DNA of 64,000 nt, taken from NCBI RefSeq assembly GCF_935822925.1, contig NZ_CAKXZS010000003.1, positions 310,731 to 374,730 of the forward strand. The letters run 5' to 3'. A program made the translations under genes and the position numbers. Each line of letters opens with the position of its first letter. Within the stretch, counting starts at the first letter, position 1. The DNA is from Mesorhizobium ventifaucium. GTDB lineage: Bacteria > Pseudomonadota > Alphaproteobacteria > Rhizobiales > Rhizobiaceae. A model generated the notes under the pieces. The model worked only from the letters and a program-made list of their open reading frames with translations, did not search any database and was not told the DNA's origin. Below, piece after piece: positions 34,931-44,977 of this stretch.

Positions 34931-36085
34931 TTGAAGCTGCCGGCGCACCCTCTTCGCCGCCCAGGACTCCTCGCCGTCGCGACCGCGATGACAATGGCGT
35001 TGGCGCCGGCACAAGCCTCGGACTTCTCCGAGCCCTGGAAGAATACCGACCGGGCGCTGGTGATCGACGCCTACGAATACAATCCCATCGATTGGACGGA
35101 GCTTGCCACCGACAAGCGCATCGTCGGCTTCATCAACAAGGCGTCCGACGGGATGCCGCCAGCATATTTCTGTTTCGGCGACGAGACCGCGACGCGACTC
35201 TGCAAGGCGCTGTGGAAGCGCCATGCGGTGGCACAGGAACTGTTTCAGACGCGCAAGGTGGTGGCCAAGGCGCTCGGCCTGAAATGGGGCGCTTATCACC
35301 TCGCCCGACCCGGCAACCCAGTGGGACAGGCCAATAATTTCATCAATTTCGCGAAACCTGGTCCGGACGACCTGCTTGCCCTCGACATCGAGGATGACGA
35401 CCCGACGAAATGGATGTCGCTCGAGGATGCAGAGGAATTCGTCCGCCATGTGCATCGGCGGATTGGCCGTTTTCCGGTGCTTTATACTAACGGCAAGACT
35501 GCCAAGCACATCGCCGACAACAAGTACAAGTACCGGCTGCTGTCGCGGCTGCCGCTCTGGTATGCGCGCTACAAGCCCGACATCGGCGTGCATTTTCCGA
35601 TGGGCAACTGGCAAGCCTACGCACTCTGGCAGTTTTCGGCAAAAGCCAATTGCGGCCGGTTCCGCTGCCCCTACCGGGTCGCAGGTACGCCAAACGACAT
35701 CGATGTCAATGTCGCACCGATGGATGCCGCCGCGTTGCGCGCGCAATGGCCGTTCGGCGGCCTGATCGACGCGCAGCCGGACTACCTCGCCTCGATACCG
35801 CTGCCTCTCTCGCGGGCAGCCGGCCTTGCGGGCAATGTCACCCTTACCTATGCGACCGTGGCGCCGCCGCCGAGCTTCACCGAAATGGTCGCTATGTTCA
35901 GCGCGGGCTGGTCCAAGTTCCGCGGCAGCTTGCAAATGCCTGCCGTAGGGACAGTGCTGCGTCGCCGGATCGCCGACTATGTGGCGTGGCTGCGAAAGGA
36001 AAAGCCCTCCGCATCGGCCGTTGAAGCCGCGCCCACCGATCCGGTCAGCACTGCGTCGACCGAGTTGGATCGTAGCCCCCGCTAA
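34931..36085 (+). CDS. GH25-type lysozyme-like secreted protein
   Basis: The 384-residue protein has a Sec signal (residues 1-29, ending AQA) and a glycoside hydrolase family 25 barrel. Features are VIDAYEYNPIDWTELA near 44-59, GFINKASDG, KWGAYHLARPGNPVGQANNF near 117-136, and LLALDIEDDDPTKW near 148-161, where the acidic DxEDD pattern would hold the catalytic residues. Then come PVLYTNG and ALWQFSAKANC. The C-terminal 130 residues are not GH25 and look flexible. The start is TTG 34931 after AAGGATATG; no ATG gives a complete signal. It probably cleaves peptidoglycan. Confidence 0.85.
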   Translation: MKLPAHPLRRPGLLAVATAMTMALAPAQASDFSEPWKNTDRALVIDAYEYNPIDWTELATDKRIVGFINKASDGMPPAYFCFGDETATRLCKALWKRHAVAQELFQTRKVVAKALGLKWGAYHLARPGNPVGQANNFINFAKPGPDDLLALDIEDDDPTKWMSLEDAEEFVRHVHRRIGRFPVLYTNGKTAKHIADNKYKYRLLSRLPLWYARYKPDIGVHFPMGNWQAYALWQFSAKANCGRFRCPYRVAGTPNDIDVNVAPMDAAALRAQWPFGGLIDAQPDYLASIPLPLSRAAGLAGNVTLTYATVAPPPSFTEMVAMFSAGWSKFRGSLQMPAVGTVLRRRIADYVAWLRKEKPSASAVEAAPTDPVSTASTELDRSPR

Positions 36086-36109
36086 TCTTGCCCCCGCTAA
36101 TCTTGTACG

Positions 36110-37387
36110 TCAGCGCGCCTGCTCGCGGGACACGGCCTGCCAGCCGATGTCGCGGCGGCAAAAACCTTGCGGCCAATCGATCCGGTCGAGCGCCGCGTAG
36201 GCTCGTCGCTGCGCCTCGCCGACCGTGCCGCCGGTCGCCGTGACACCGAGCACACGGCCGCCATTGGCGACCAGCGCGCCGCTGTCGATGGCGGTGCCGG
36301 CATGAAAGATCTCGACGCCATCGCCCGCGGCCTGTTCGACGCCGCGGATGACCGAGCCCTTTTCCGGCGTGCCGGGGTAACCCTTGGCCGCCATCACCAC
36401 GGTGAGCGCCGCCTCGTTGCGCCAGCGCACTGAGGTATGCGCAAGCTGGCCGTCGGCGGCAGCGTTGAGCAGGACCAGGAGATCGTCCTTCAGCCGCATC
36501 ATCAGCACCTGGCATTCCGGATCGCCGAAACGGGTGTTGTACTCGATCAGCTTCGGCCCCTCGCCTGATATCATCAGCCCGGCAAACAGCACGCCCGAGA
36601 ACGGCGCTCCAAGTTCGGCCATGCCGCGCATGGTCGGCTCGACGATCTCGCGCATGGTGCGGTCGATCATCTCCGGCGTCATCACCGGGGCCGGCGAATA
36701 GGCCCCCATGCCGCCGGTGTTCGGGCCGACGTCGCCGTCACTGAGGCGCTTGTGGTCCTGCGCGGTGCCGAATGGCAACGCGGTGACGCCGTCGCACAGG
36801 CAAAAGAAGCTCGCCTCCTCGCCGGTGAGAAACTCCTCGACCACCACCTCCGCGCCGGCCTGTCCGAAGGACCCGTCGAAACAGGCATCGAGTGCTGCAA
36901 GCGCCTCGGCCAAATTCATGGCGACGGTAACGCCCTTGCCGGCGGCGAGGCCGTCGGCCTTGATGACGATCGGCGCGCCCGTCTTTTCGACATAGGCCCT
37001 GGCAGACGCCAGATCGCCGAAACGACCATAGGCGGCGGTCGGGATGGCATAATTCGCGCAGAGATCCTTGGTGAAGCCTTTCGAGCCTTCCAGCCGCGCC
37101 GCCGCCCTGGACGGGCCGAAGACGCGAATGTTTTCAGCGCGAAGGTCGTTGGCAATGCCGGCGACCAGCGGCCCTTCCGGCCCGACCACGACGAGGTCGA
37201 TCTTTTTCTCCGTGCAGAACCGGGCCACCGCCGCATGATCGGCAATGTCGAGCGTCACCAGCTCGGCTTCGCGGCCGATGCCCGGATTGCCGGGAGCCGC
37301 GTAAAGCTTCGTCAGCAGCGGCGAGGCCGCGATCTTCCAGGCCAAGGCATGTTCGCGGCCGCCGGAGCCGATCAACAAAACACGCAT
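36110..37387 (-). CDS. purD: Phosphoribosylamine-glycine ligase
   Basis: The 425-residue ATP-grasp enzyme makes glycinamide ribonucleotide, the second step of purine synthesis. It opens with [18 protein letters not shown] and has AAPGNPGIG near 32-40, the ATP-grasp loop [16 protein letters not shown] near 140, and [10 protein letters not shown] then [11 protein letters not shown] near 215-225. ATG 37387 matches the family start; seven further codons upstream are not conserved. Confidence 0.96.
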   Translation of the reverse strand: MRVLLIGSGGREHALAWKIAASPLLTKLYAAPGNPGIGREAELVTLDIADHAAVARFCTEKKIDLVVVGPEGPLVAGIANDLRAENIRVFGPSRAAARLEGSKGFTKDLCANYAIPTAAYGRFGDLASARAYVEKTGAPIVIKADGLAAGKGVTVAMNLAEALAALDACFDGSFGQAGAEVVVEEFLTGEEASFFCLCDGVTALPFGTAQDHKRLSDGDVGPNTGGMGAYSPAPVMTPEMIDRTMREIVEPTMRGMAELGAPFSGVLFAGLMISGEGPKLIEYNTRFGDPECQVLMMRLKDDLLVLLNAAADGQLAHTSVRWRNEAALTVVMAAKGYPGTPEKGSVIRGVEQAAGDGVEIFHAGTAIDSGALVANGGRVLGVTATGGTVGEAQRRAYAALDRIDWPQGFCRRDIGWQAVSREQAR

Positions 37388-37549
37388 GCCCAGATTCCTT
37401 GCCAATCCACGATCAGGACTGCGCTATTGCGCCCCGTACGATGGGTCAAGACATTTGGAAGACTTTGAGCGCAATTCCACACGGGAACGGGGAATGGTTC
37501 GGCCCGCTTGACGCTTGACGGCGTCGGCCGCTGCTGCCACTTCAGCACG

Positions 37550-38533
37550 ATGGAACCCATCCAGTCGAAAGCAGCCCAGGGCCGCGTCGCCGATGCGCCG
37601 AGCGGCCACTGGGTCTACCGCATTCTGCCACGCCTGACATGGCCCTATGCGCAGCTTGCCCGGTGGGACCGGCCGATCGGCTGGCAGTTGCTGCTGTGGC
37701 CGTGCTGGTGGTCGGCAGCCCTTGCCGCGAGTGCCTATCCACGCCCTACTGATCCCCTGCTCACGCTACTGCCGGCGCCATGGTATCTCGTGCTGTTCCT
37801 GATCGGCGCCGTCGTCATGCGCGGCGCCGGCTGCACCTACAACGACTTGGTCGACCAGGACATCGACAACCAGGTGGAACGCACGCGCTCGCGGCCGCTG
37901 CCGGCGGGAAAGGTCACGCGCCGGCAGGCTTGGGCGTTTCTCGTGATCCAGGCACTGGTTGGACTCGCTGTGCTTGTGCAGTTCAACAGCTTTGCCGTCC
38001 TGCTCGGCATCTGCTCGCTCGCCGTCGTCGCCATCTACCCGTTCATGAAGCGGTACACCAACTGGCCGCAACTGGTTCTCGGCCTTGCTTTTTCCTGGGG
38101 TGCGCTGATGGGATGGGCGGTCGAGTTCGGCAATCTCGATGGCCCGCCTGTCATGCTCTATCTCGGCTCGATCCTGTGGGTGATCGGCTACGACACGATC
38201 TATGCGCATCAGGACAAGGAAGACGACGCCATCGTCGGCGTGCGCTCGACCGCACGCTTGTTCGGCGACAGCACCAAGACCTGGCTCGTCGGGCTTTATG
38301 GCGGAGCGCTGGTCTGCTTCGCCATCGCCTTCGCGGCAGCCCAGGCGCCGGTGCCGGCGCTGGCCGGGCTGGTCGCCGCCGGCGCCCATATGGCGCGCCA
38401 GGTCACCGTGCTCGACATCGACGACCCGGACCAGTGCATGCTTCTGTTCAGGTCGAACAACCAGGTCGGCTGGCTGATCTTCCTCGGCCTGATCGGCGGT
38501 GCGTTATGGGTGGCGCTGAAGCCGCTGGTATAG
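37550..38533 (+). CDS. ubiA: 4-hydroxybenzoate polyprenyltransferase
   Basis: The 327-residue membrane enzyme joins 4-hydroxybenzoate to the polyprenyl tail in ubiquinone synthesis. Eight or nine helices are visible. The two Asp-rich motifs that hold magnesium and diphosphate are NDLVDQDIDNQVERTRSRPL near 101-120 and YDTIYAHQDKEDD near 216-228. ATG 37550 is preferred; the earlier TTG codons add no conserved residues. The polyprenyl donor would be made by the IspB-like enzyme at 52.5-53.5 kb. Confidence 0.95.
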   Translation: MEPIQSKAAQGRVADAPSGHWVYRILPRLTWPYAQLARWDRPIGWQLLLWPCWWSAALAASAYPRPTDPLLTLLPAPWYLVLFLIGAVVMRGAGCTYNDLVDQDIDNQVERTRSRPLPAGKVTRRQAWAFLVIQALVGLAVLVQFNSFAVLLGICSLAVVAIYPFMKRYTNWPQLVLGLAFSWGALMGWAVEFGNLDGPPVMLYLGSILWVIGYDTIYAHQDKEDDAIVGVRSTARLFGDSTKTWLVGLYGGALVCFAIAFAAAQAPVPALAGLVAAGAHMARQVTVLDIDDPDQCMLLFRSNNQVGWLIFLGLIGGALWVALKPLV

Positions 38534-38552
38534 GGTATGTCGATATTCAGGT

Positions 38553-38690
38553 GATGCCGGCCTGCAAACGGCGGCTTCCTGCGCTTCCGGTGCTCACGTA
38601 CGAAAAGTACGCTCCGCTCCGGTTCTCGGAAGCCACCATTTTCGGCTCGGCCTGACCTGGATCTCAACACACCCTAAGCGCGTCACGTTT
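38553..38690. repeat. Intergenic hairpin element after ubiA
   Basis: The stretch contains CACGTAC-GAAAA-GTACGCT and outer CTTCCGG and CGGAAG blocks that pair imperfectly. It carries no sensible frame. The arrangement matches another class of palindromic sequence seen between genes in Mesorhizobium. It may serve as the 3' end of both convergent transcripts (ubiA and the DUF6101 gene). Confidence 0.5.
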
Positions 38691-38714
38691 CAACGGATTT
38701 TTGCGCGACATGCA

Positions 38715-39281
38715 CTATTCGCGCGAAATGATTTCCTGGCCGCCGATCACCAGCCTGAGGCCGAGGTCGCCGGCCCTGCGGCGGACGAGGAAGCGCGGAC
38801 GACGCTTGGTCGAAAGCCGACCCCTGCGGCGGTCCTGCGCCGGCAATGTCTTGATGGCGGCGCCAAGCGATTCCTCCAGGCTGCGGGCGATGCCGTCGGA
38901 TTCGATCAGAAGCATCGGCAGACGGTAGGCATCAGCCCAGGCGCGCCAGTCGGCGGCGACATCCTCGAGATCGTCGGCCACCAGCAGCGGCACCGACAGC
39001 ATCGGATCGTTGTGCAGAAGCTCCAGCGTCACCGTGACATTGCCGTCCGGATCCTCCATTGCGCGGGCTGCCACCCCACGAAACGCATTGGCGGGCAGAG
39101 CGATAAACGCCGGCAGGCCGCTCATCTCCAGCACGCGGCGAATGACGGCGCCACGATGGTCGATGGTGAAGGTAACGTCGCCATAGTCGTCGCGCGTCGC
39201 GTAGCTCACCACCTGCGGCAGGCGGAATGGGTCGAGGCGCATATTGCGCCCGGCCCAGACTGGCTTCAGTCCAGTGTTCAT
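38715..39281 (-). CDS. DUF6101 family protein
   Basis: The 188-residue soluble protein starts MNTGLKPVWAGRNMRLDPFR and contains IDHRGAVIRRVLEMSGLP near 39-56 and VAARAMEDPDGNVTVTLELLH near 65-85. It ends in a very basic RRRGRLSTKRRPRFLVRR stretch before a hydrophobic GLRLVIGGQEII end. This matches DUF6101, found in Rhizobiales and without known role. AGGAAAGG stands before ATG 39281. Confidence 0.85.
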   Translation of the reverse strand: MNTGLKPVWAGRNMRLDPFRLPQVVSYATRDDYGDVTFTIDHRGAVIRRVLEMSGLPAFIALPANAFRGVAARAMEDPDGNVTVTLELLHNDPMLSVPLLVADDLEDVAADWRAWADAYRLPMLLIESDGIARSLEESLGAAIKTLPAQDRRRGRLSTKRRPRFLVRRRAGDLGLRLVIGGQEIISRE

Positions 39282-39465
39282 ATCGTGCCTTTCCTGTCTC
39301 TCCTGAGAGCCGGTTTTCCGGTTCTCCGGGCCGGTTTTTCCAGCCTCGTTGTGGGGAAACATTAGCGCGGGCTTCTTGTCGCGGCGCTTAAGAAAGTCGG
39401 TTAAATTTTGCTGATCTCGAGAGGATGGTTATCGGAATGCGACCATTCACAAGACGGCGAAAGGA

Positions 39466-40896
39466 TCAGATAACCTTACCGGGATTCATGATGCCGGCCG
39501 GATCGAAGGCCGTCTTCACCCTGCGCATCAGCTCGATCGCCATCGGCGGCGCTGTCGCGATCAATTCATCCCGCTTCAGCTGGCCAATGCCGTGCTCAGC
39601 CGAGATCGAGCCGTGAAGGCGGCGCACCACATCGTGCACGGCCTTGTTCATGACGTGATAGAGCCCGAGAAACGCTTCGTCATCGCCGCCGATCGGCCGG
39701 GAGATGTTGTAGTGGAGATTGCCGTCGCCCATGTGGCCGAAACACACCTCGCGCGCACCGGGGCTGACCGATTGAATGGCGCCGGCTGCCTTTTCGATGA
39801 ATTGCGGGATGGCCGCCACCGGCACAGAGATGTCGTGCTTGATCGAGGCGCCTTCGGGCTTCTGCGCCTCGGGCAGCAGCTCGCGGAAATTCCAGAACGC
39901 ATCGCCCTGCGCGATGCTCGCCGCAATCACTGCATCGCCGACGATCTCCTGCTCGAGGCAGACTGAGAGCACCTCCTCGATCAGGGCCCTCGCATCCTCC
40001 ACCGAGCGGCCCGAAGAGATCTGCATCAGCACATACCATGGCCAATCCCCGGACAGCGGCCGCACGACGCCAGGCGCGTGCAAAAGCGTAAAATCGTAGG
40101 GCCTCTGGCCGATCAGCTCGAAAGCAGTGAGCGCAGCACCGGCGCGATCCATCGCCAGGCTGAACAGGGACAGTGCCGCCTCAGGTGACGACAGGCCGGC
40201 AAAGGCCACCTCGCGCCCCTTGGGCTTTGGGAAAAGCTTGAGCACGGCGGCGGTGATGACGCCGAGCGTGCCTTCCGCGCCGATGAACAGGTTCTTCAGA
40301 TCGTAACCGGTGTTGTCCTTCTTCAGCTTGCGCAGATCGTCGAACACCTCGCCGGTCGGCAGCACCACCTCGACGCCGAGGCACAGCTCACGCGCATTGC
40401 CATAGGCGAGTACGCCGGTGCCGCCGGCATTGGAAGAGAGATTGCCGCCGATCTGGCAGGAGCCTTGCGCGGCAAGCGACAGCGGAAACAGCCGGTCGGC
40501 GGCATCGGCCGCTTCCTGCAGCGTCTGCAGGATGACACCGGCCTCGACGGTGACCGTGTTGGACAGGACGTCGATCTCGCGGATGCGGTTCAGCCGCGAC
40601 AGCGACAGCACGATCTGGCGGCCGGACGTGTCCGGCACCTGCGCACCGACCAGCCCGGTGTTGCCGCTTTGCGGCACGATCGGCGTTCCCGTCTCGGTCG
40701 CCAGCCGCATGATGCGGCTGACCTCGTCGACGCTGCCGGGCCTCAGCACCAGCGCCGTCCGGCCATGCCACAGGCCGCGTCTCTCCGTGAGGTAAGGCGC
40801 GATATCCTGCTGGTCGCGAAGCGCATATTTGTCGCCGACGATTGCCGCAAAGCGGTCGATGAGGGCGGGGTCGATATCCCCTGAGATGTCGTTCAT
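39466..40896 (-). CDS. FAD-linked oxidase of the GlcD/D-2-hydroxyacid dehydrogenase group
   Basis: The 476-residue protein has the PCMH FAD fold: VPQSGNTGLVGAQVPDTSGR near 74-93, SCQIGGNLSSNAGGTGVLAYGNARE near 145-170 and LFIGAEGTLGVITAAVLKLFP near 203-223. The C-terminal domain ends with HMGDGNLHYNI near 385, then SAEHGIGQLK and GIMNPGKVI. These are the signatures of D-lactate, glycolate and D-2-hydroxyglutarate dehydrogenases. The exact hydroxyacid cannot be decided here. The neighbouring tsaC-type gene starts 19 bases downstream on the same strand. Confidence 0.92.
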   Translation of the reverse strand: MNDISGDIDPALIDRFAAIVGDKYALRDQQDIAPYLTERRGLWHGRTALVLRPGSVDEVSRIMRLATETGTPIVPQSGNTGLVGAQVPDTSGRQIVLSLSRLNRIREIDVLSNTVTVEAGVILQTLQEAADAADRLFPLSLAAQGSCQIGGNLSSNAGGTGVLAYGNARELCLGVEVVLPTGEVFDDLRKLKKDNTGYDLKNLFIGAEGTLGVITAAVLKLFPKPKGREVAFAGLSSPEAALSLFSLAMDRAGAALTAFELIGQRPYDFTLLHAPGVVRPLSGDWPWYVLMQISSGRSVEDARALIEEVLSVCLEQEIVGDAVIAASIAQGDAFWNFRELLPEAQKPEGASIKHDISVPVAAIPQFIEKAAGAIQSVSPGAREVCFGHMGDGNLHYNISRPIGGDDEAFLGLYHVMNKAVHDVVRRLHGSISAEHGIGQLKRDELIATAPPMAIELMRRVKTAFDPAGIMNPGKVI

Positions 40897-40914
40897 GGAT
40901 GGAAACTATGGTGC

Positions 40915-41886
40915 TCAATCGATCTTGTCACGAGGGGCAGCGGCGCGCGAAAGTCGGTCGTTGATCGCCTCGCCCAGTCCGTCGGAGGGGATCGGCTCGA
41001 CGGCTATCGTCTTGGCGCCGCTGCGATCGAGATCCTGCATATGGGCAAAGAGGTTGCTTGCTGCCTCGCGCAGGTCGCCGGTCTCTGACAGGTTGCGCAA
41101 GGCGGCAGCGCCTTGCCAGCCTCCGGCGCGGCGCGGGCCGAATGCCAGCAAGGCTTCGCCCTTTGCGACTTTTGCGGCGTTGACCCGCACCGCAGCACCA
41201 GGCGCGTAATGCGAGGCGAGCATGCCCGGCGCCTCGATGCCCGCCGCACCGCGCGACAGCTTCACGCCGGCGGCCGCTTCGATCTCTTCGGCGGCAATGC
41301 CGCCCGGCCGCAGCAGCCGCAGCTTTCCGCCCTCTATCTTCACGATTGTCGATTCGAGCCCGACCGACGTCGCGCCGCCATCGATCACCAGCTTGATTTT
41401 TGAACCGAGATCGGCGACCACTGCCTCGGCCGTCGTTGCGCTGATCCTGCCTGAGGAATTGGCGCTGGGCGCTGCAAGCGGGCGTCCGAGCCTGGCGATC
41501 AGTTGGCCGCCAAAGCCTTTTGGCATGCGCAGCGCGATCGTATCGAGCCCGGCCGTGACCAGCGGATGAATGCCGTTGCCGGGCCGCTGCGGCAGCACCA
41601 GCGTCAGCGGTCCCGGCCAGAATGTCTGCGCCAGCCTTTTCGATACGGGATCGAACAGCGCGATGCGCTCAGCCATCGCCAGATCGGCGACATGGGCGAT
41701 CAGCGGATTGAAGCGCGGCCGGCCCTTGACCTCGAAGATGCGCGCCACGCCAACGCCATTGGTGGCATCGGCCGCCAGCCCGTAGACGGTTTCGGTCGGA
41801 ATGGCGACGACATCGCCGCCTTCGAGCAGCGCCAGCGCCCGCTCCATCGCCTCGCCGGCGGCAAGTATCTCAGCCACTCTCATCAC
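40915..41886 (-). CDS. tsaC: L-threonylcarbamoyladenylate synthase
   Basis: The 323-residue protein makes threonylcarbamoyl-AMP from threonine, bicarbonate and ATP for the t6A37 tRNA modification. The YrdC/Sua5 core shows VVAIPTETVYGLAADATN near 30-47, FEVKGRPRFNPLIAHV near 52-67, FWPGPLTLVLP near 89-99 and PSANSSGRIS near 138-147. A C-terminal Sua5-type domain follows, linked by SPGMLASHYAPG-like residues (EAPGMLASHYAPG near 218). The Sua5 form rather than the short TsaC form is present. It follows the FAD oxidase gene in the same direction. Confidence 0.94.
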   Translation of the reverse strand: MMRVAEILAAGEAMERALALLEGGDVVAIPTETVYGLAADATNGVGVARIFEVKGRPRFNPLIAHVADLAMAERIALFDPVSKRLAQTFWPGPLTLVLPQRPGNGIHPLVTAGLDTIALRMPKGFGGQLIARLGRPLAAPSANSSGRISATTAEAVVADLGSKIKLVIDGGATSVGLESTIVKIEGGKLRLLRPGGIAAEEIEAAAGVKLSRGAAGIEAPGMLASHYAPGAAVRVNAAKVAKGEALLAFGPRRAGGWQGAAALRNLSETGDLREAASNLFAHMQDLDRSGAKTIAVEPIPSDGLGEAINDRLSRAAAPRDKID

Positions 41887-42053
41887 CTTACAGATGCGGG
41901 ACCATACAGATGTGGGTGCGTAATACGGTGACGCTCACGGGGCAAGTCCGGGCGGAAGCGAATTGCCAATCGATAAAATGCTGGCTTTCCTGGCAAGCCC
42001 GCATCAATTTCCGGACGGTATGGTGCCGGCTTATTGGGGCAACGGGAGCTATC

Positions 42054-42500
42054 ATGGTCTGGGTGCGTATCCTGGGAGCGCTTGGTCTTACTCTGGCGGC
42101 GGGCACAGCACAGGCTTCGTCCTTCGTTGTTCCCGGTGCGCCATCCTCGACGCCGTCCGTCGTCAGGCTCGGCGCGCCTGAACCGGTGAAGGTGGCTTGG
42201 AGTTCCTCGACGCCATCGATCGTGGCGCTCGGCGAACCAGTGCCCGATGTCACCTATGAAAAAGTTTCTGCGATCCCGACCCAGACCAAGCCCAAGCATG
42301 ATGTCATGCAAAGCCCGATGATCATTCGCGGCGGCATCGTCGGTGACGCCTTCACAAAGCCGGCTCCCAGCGCGGCATCTGCTGCCGCAGCGCCCGGGGC
42401 GGCCACCAAATCCGACAAAAAAATAACGGCAACGAACAGCCCGCCTGAGCCCGCAACACCGCAACCGACGCCCATCCCCGAGATCGACCAGGCCAGATAG
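42054..42500 (+). CDS. Secreted Pro/Ser/Ala-rich protein of unknown function (148 aa)
   Basis: The protein has a Sec signal (MVWVRILGALGLTLAAGTAQA, residues 2-21) and a low-complexity rest. Two similar stretches stand out: SSTPSVVRLGAPEPVKVAW and SSTPSIVALGEPVPDVTY, an internal duplication of about 20 residues. A segment MIIRGGIVGDAF near 89-100 may be the conserved core. The C-terminus is Pro/Thr-rich. AACGGGAGC provides a ribosome binding site for ATG 42054. No family is recognised. Confidence 0.7.
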   Translation: MVWVRILGALGLTLAAGTAQASSFVVPGAPSSTPSVVRLGAPEPVKVAWSSSTPSIVALGEPVPDVTYEKVSAIPTQTKPKHDVMQSPMIIRGGIVGDAFTKPAPSAASAAAAPGAATKSDKKITATNSPPEPATPQPTPIPEIDQAR

Positions 42501-42541
42501 AAGTTCGCGGCCAGGACGACGCTCGCCTAAATTGCCAAGCC

Positions 42542-44977
42542 TCAGCCGGCGATTTTCGAGAAATCCGCGACCTGGTCGGTCGCTGCCCGGATGCGCGCCA
42601 ACAGTGCCAGGCGGTTGGCACGAACGGCCTGGTCCTCATCATTCACGAGAACGCGTTCAAAGAATGAATCAGCCGGTTCACGCAACGCGCTAAGCGCCAG
42701 CATGGCGGCGGAAAAGTCTTCGTTTTCAATCGCTTCGCCGGCTTCCTTCTCGGCCTGATTCACCGCGGCAAACAGCGATTTCTCGGCCTCTTCTCGGAAT
42801 AGAGCCGGCTCAACATTTTCGGCGATCGTCGTTTTCTTCTTCTCTTCGGCGGCCAGAATGTTGGCCGCGCGCTTGGTGCCGGCAAGCAGGTTGCTGCCGT
42901 CCTCGGTGTCGAGGAAGGTGCCAAGGGCCAGGACGCGGCGGACGATTTGAAGGAGGTCGTCGTTGGATGATTGGCCGATCTCCCCCCTCGTGGGGGAGAT
43001 GCCCGGCAGGGCAGAGGGGGGCGCCGTGCGTGGGTCGGCGACCCCCTCTGTCGCCTGCGGCGACATCTCCCCCTCAAGGGGGGAGATCGGGCGCGAGCCT
43101 GCCGCCAACACCGCATCGATCAAATCATGCCGCGCGCCCTGGTCGCGCAAATAGACTTTTAGGCGGTCGTGGAAGAAGGCGAGGAGATCGGAGCGGGTGG
43201 CGGTCATCCGGCCAAAACTGTGACGCACCTCGTCTCGTTGCGCCTGCTCATTTCTCTCGAACCATTCGTCAAGCGACGCCCGATCCGAAAGCGCACTCAG
43301 CTTAGCTATCTCACGAAGGGCGGCTCTCAAGTTTTCTTGTCTTTGAAAAAACAGGTCGTTCGCAACCCAAATCCAAGCCTCAGCTAGGGCATTGCTGAGC
43401 GAGAGTTTAATGGAGTTTTCGAGAAGGAGCCTTATCACCCCCAGCGCTGCCCTTCGAAGCGCGAACGGATCTTTGCTGCCTGTGGGCTTCTCATCAATAA
43501 TCCAGAAGCCGACGAGAGTATCAAGCTTGTCAGCAAGCGCGGCGGTTATCGAAACCAAATTGGTCGGCACGCGATCGGATGGGCCTTGCGGCTTGTAATG
43601 CTCCTCGATAGCCGCAGCGACGCTGACGTGCTCGCCCTGTAGCAGCGCATATTTATAACCCATAGCCCCCTGCAACTCAGGGAATTCGCCGACCACTTCG
43701 GTCGTAAGATCGGCTTTCGCCAGAACTACGGCGCGATCAACCAATTCTCTGTCTGCCGAAATCAGCCCTGATAAATGATGCGCGAGCAATCTGATCCGCT
43801 CCACCCGCTCGCCTTGCGTGCCGAGCTTCGCGTGGAAGGTGACGCCGAGATGATCGAGGCGGGCCATGCGCTGGTCGAGCGGCTTCTTCAGATCGAGCCC
43901 GAACTTTTCCGCCGATGCCTGCAACTGGTCGAGATCAGGCAGGTCGCCCTGGTCGGTCTTCCAGAAATAGAGCGCGTCGGAGAGGCGGGCGCGCACCACT
44001 TTGCCGTTGCCGTGGGCGATCTCCTTACCACCGTCGCTTGCTTCGATGTTGGCGGTCAGGATGAAGCGGTTGGAAAGCTCTTCACCGATGCCCTGCGGCC
44101 GCGTCACAAAACACTTCTGGTTGGCGCGGATGGTCAGCCGGATCACCTCGGACGGAATGGCGAGAAAGTCCTGCTCGAATTCGCCCATCAGCACGACAGG
44201 CCATTCAACCAGGCCCGACACTTCCTCGAGCAATCCCTCGTCGTCGACAAGGTCGAGCCCGTTGGCGAAGGCGAGATTCCTAGCGTCGGAAAGGATGATC
44301 TCCTTTCGCCGGTCGGCGTCGAGCACGACCTTCGCCGCCTCCAGCTTGGCGGCATAGTCGTCGAAACGGCGCACGGTGATCGCGCCCGGCGCGTGAAAAC
44401 GGTGGCCGTAGGTGACGTTGCCCGATCGGATGCCGTCGATCTCGAAATCGACGACCACCGGCTCCTCGGTCTCAGGGCCGAAGGTGCAGAGGATGGATTG
44501 CAGGGGTCGCACCCAGCGCAAGGATCCCGGTTTCGCCGAGGCAAGCCCCCAGCGCATCGATTTCGGCCATGGAAAGCCGCGGATGATGCCCGGCACCAGT
44601 TCTGCGATGATTTCTTCCGCCGCCCGGCCCGGCTTCGCAATATGGGCGACATAGAAATCGCCCTTCTTCGGATCGGCATGGACATGCGCCTCGGCGATCG
44701 AAGAGAGACCGGCCTTGCGCAGAAAACCCTGGACCGCCTGTTCGGGCGCCTTGGTCGAGGGTCCCTTGATCTCCTCGCTAATGTCCTTCGAGCGCGCGGT
44801 CACGCCGCGAATGTCGAGCGCCAACCGGCGCGGCGTCCAATGTTCGCGCGCCGCCTCATAGGTTAGCCCAGCCTCGACCAAACCGTCCGTCATCATCTTC
44901 TTCAGGTCGCCCGCCGCCTTGCGCTGCATGCGCGCGGGAATCTCTTCCGAACGTAGTTCTAAAAGCAGGTCGGGCAT
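42542..44977 (-). CDS. glyS: Glycine-tRNA ligase beta subunit, with an inserted repeat-encoded segment
   Basis: The 811-residue subunit works with GlyQ to charge tRNA-Gly. It has the GlyS core: [15 protein letters not shown] at the start, [27 protein letters not shown] near 89-109, [11 protein letters not shown] near 153, [21 protein letters not shown] near 267, and a C-terminal [19 protein letters not shown]. At residues about 630-667 (bases 42978-43087) an unrelated stretch [15 protein letters not shown] to PTRGEIG is inserted in frame. It is the translation of a palindromic repeat. A further 600-base part (43200-43800) is A/T-richer than its surroundings. GlyQ is encoded upstream on the same strand. 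Confidence 0.93.
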   Translation of the reverse strand: MPDLLLELRSEEIPARMQRKAAGDLKKMMTDGLVEAGLTYEAAREHWTPRRLALDIRGVTARSKDISEEIKGPSTKAPEQAVQGFLRKAGLSSIAEAHVHADPKKGDFYVAHIAKPGRAAEEIIAELVPGIIRGFPWPKSMRWGLASAKPGSLRWVRPLQSILCTFGPETEEPVVVDFEIDGIRSGNVTYGHRFHAPGAITVRRFDDYAAKLEAAKVVLDADRRKEIILSDARNLAFANGLDLVDDEGLLEEVSGLVEWPVVLMGEFEQDFLAIPSEVIRLTIRANQKCFVTRPQGIGEELSNRFILTANIEASDGGKEIAHGNGKVVRARLSDALYFWKTDQGDLPDLDQLQASAEKFGLDLKKPLDQRMARLDHLGVTFHAKLGTQGERVERIRLLAHHLSGLISADRELVDRAVVLAKADLTTEVVGEFPELQGAMGYKYALLQGEHVSVAAAIEEHYKPQGPSDRVPTNLVSITAALADKLDTLVGFWIIDEKPTGSKDPFALRRAALGVIRLLLENSIKLSLSNALAEAWIWVANDLFFQRQENLRAALREIAKLSALSDRASLDEWFERNEQAQRDEVRHSFGRMTATRSDLLAFFHDRLKVYLRDQGARHDLIDAVLAAGSRPISPLEGEMSPQATEGVADPRTAPPSALPGISPTRGEIGQSSNDDLLQIVRRVLALGTFLDTEDGSNLLAGTKRAANILAAEEKKKTTIAENVEPALFREEAEKSLFAAVNQAEKEAGEAIENEDFSAAMLALSALREPADSFFERVLVNDEDQAVRANRLALLARIRAATDQVADFSKIAG
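42978..43087. repeat. Palindromic repeat element inside glyS
   Basis: The 110-base element is bounded by two hairpins, ATCTCCCCCCTCGTGGGGGAGAT (about 42978-43000) and ATCTCCCC-CTC-AAGGGGGGAGAT (about 43065-43087). Between them are GGCAGGGCAGAGGGGG and the matching CCCCCTCTGTCGCC, which can also pair. The relative at 63817-63985 keeps the same order of blocks. In glyS it stays in frame and has no stop, so it encodes about 37 extra residues at a surface loop near the anticodon-binding region. Confidence 0.85.

Noticed and set aside
34517..35935. A 472-codon minus-strand frame opposite the GH25 gene
   Set aside because: It shadows the lysozyme-like gene, which has a signal peptide and catalytic motifs.
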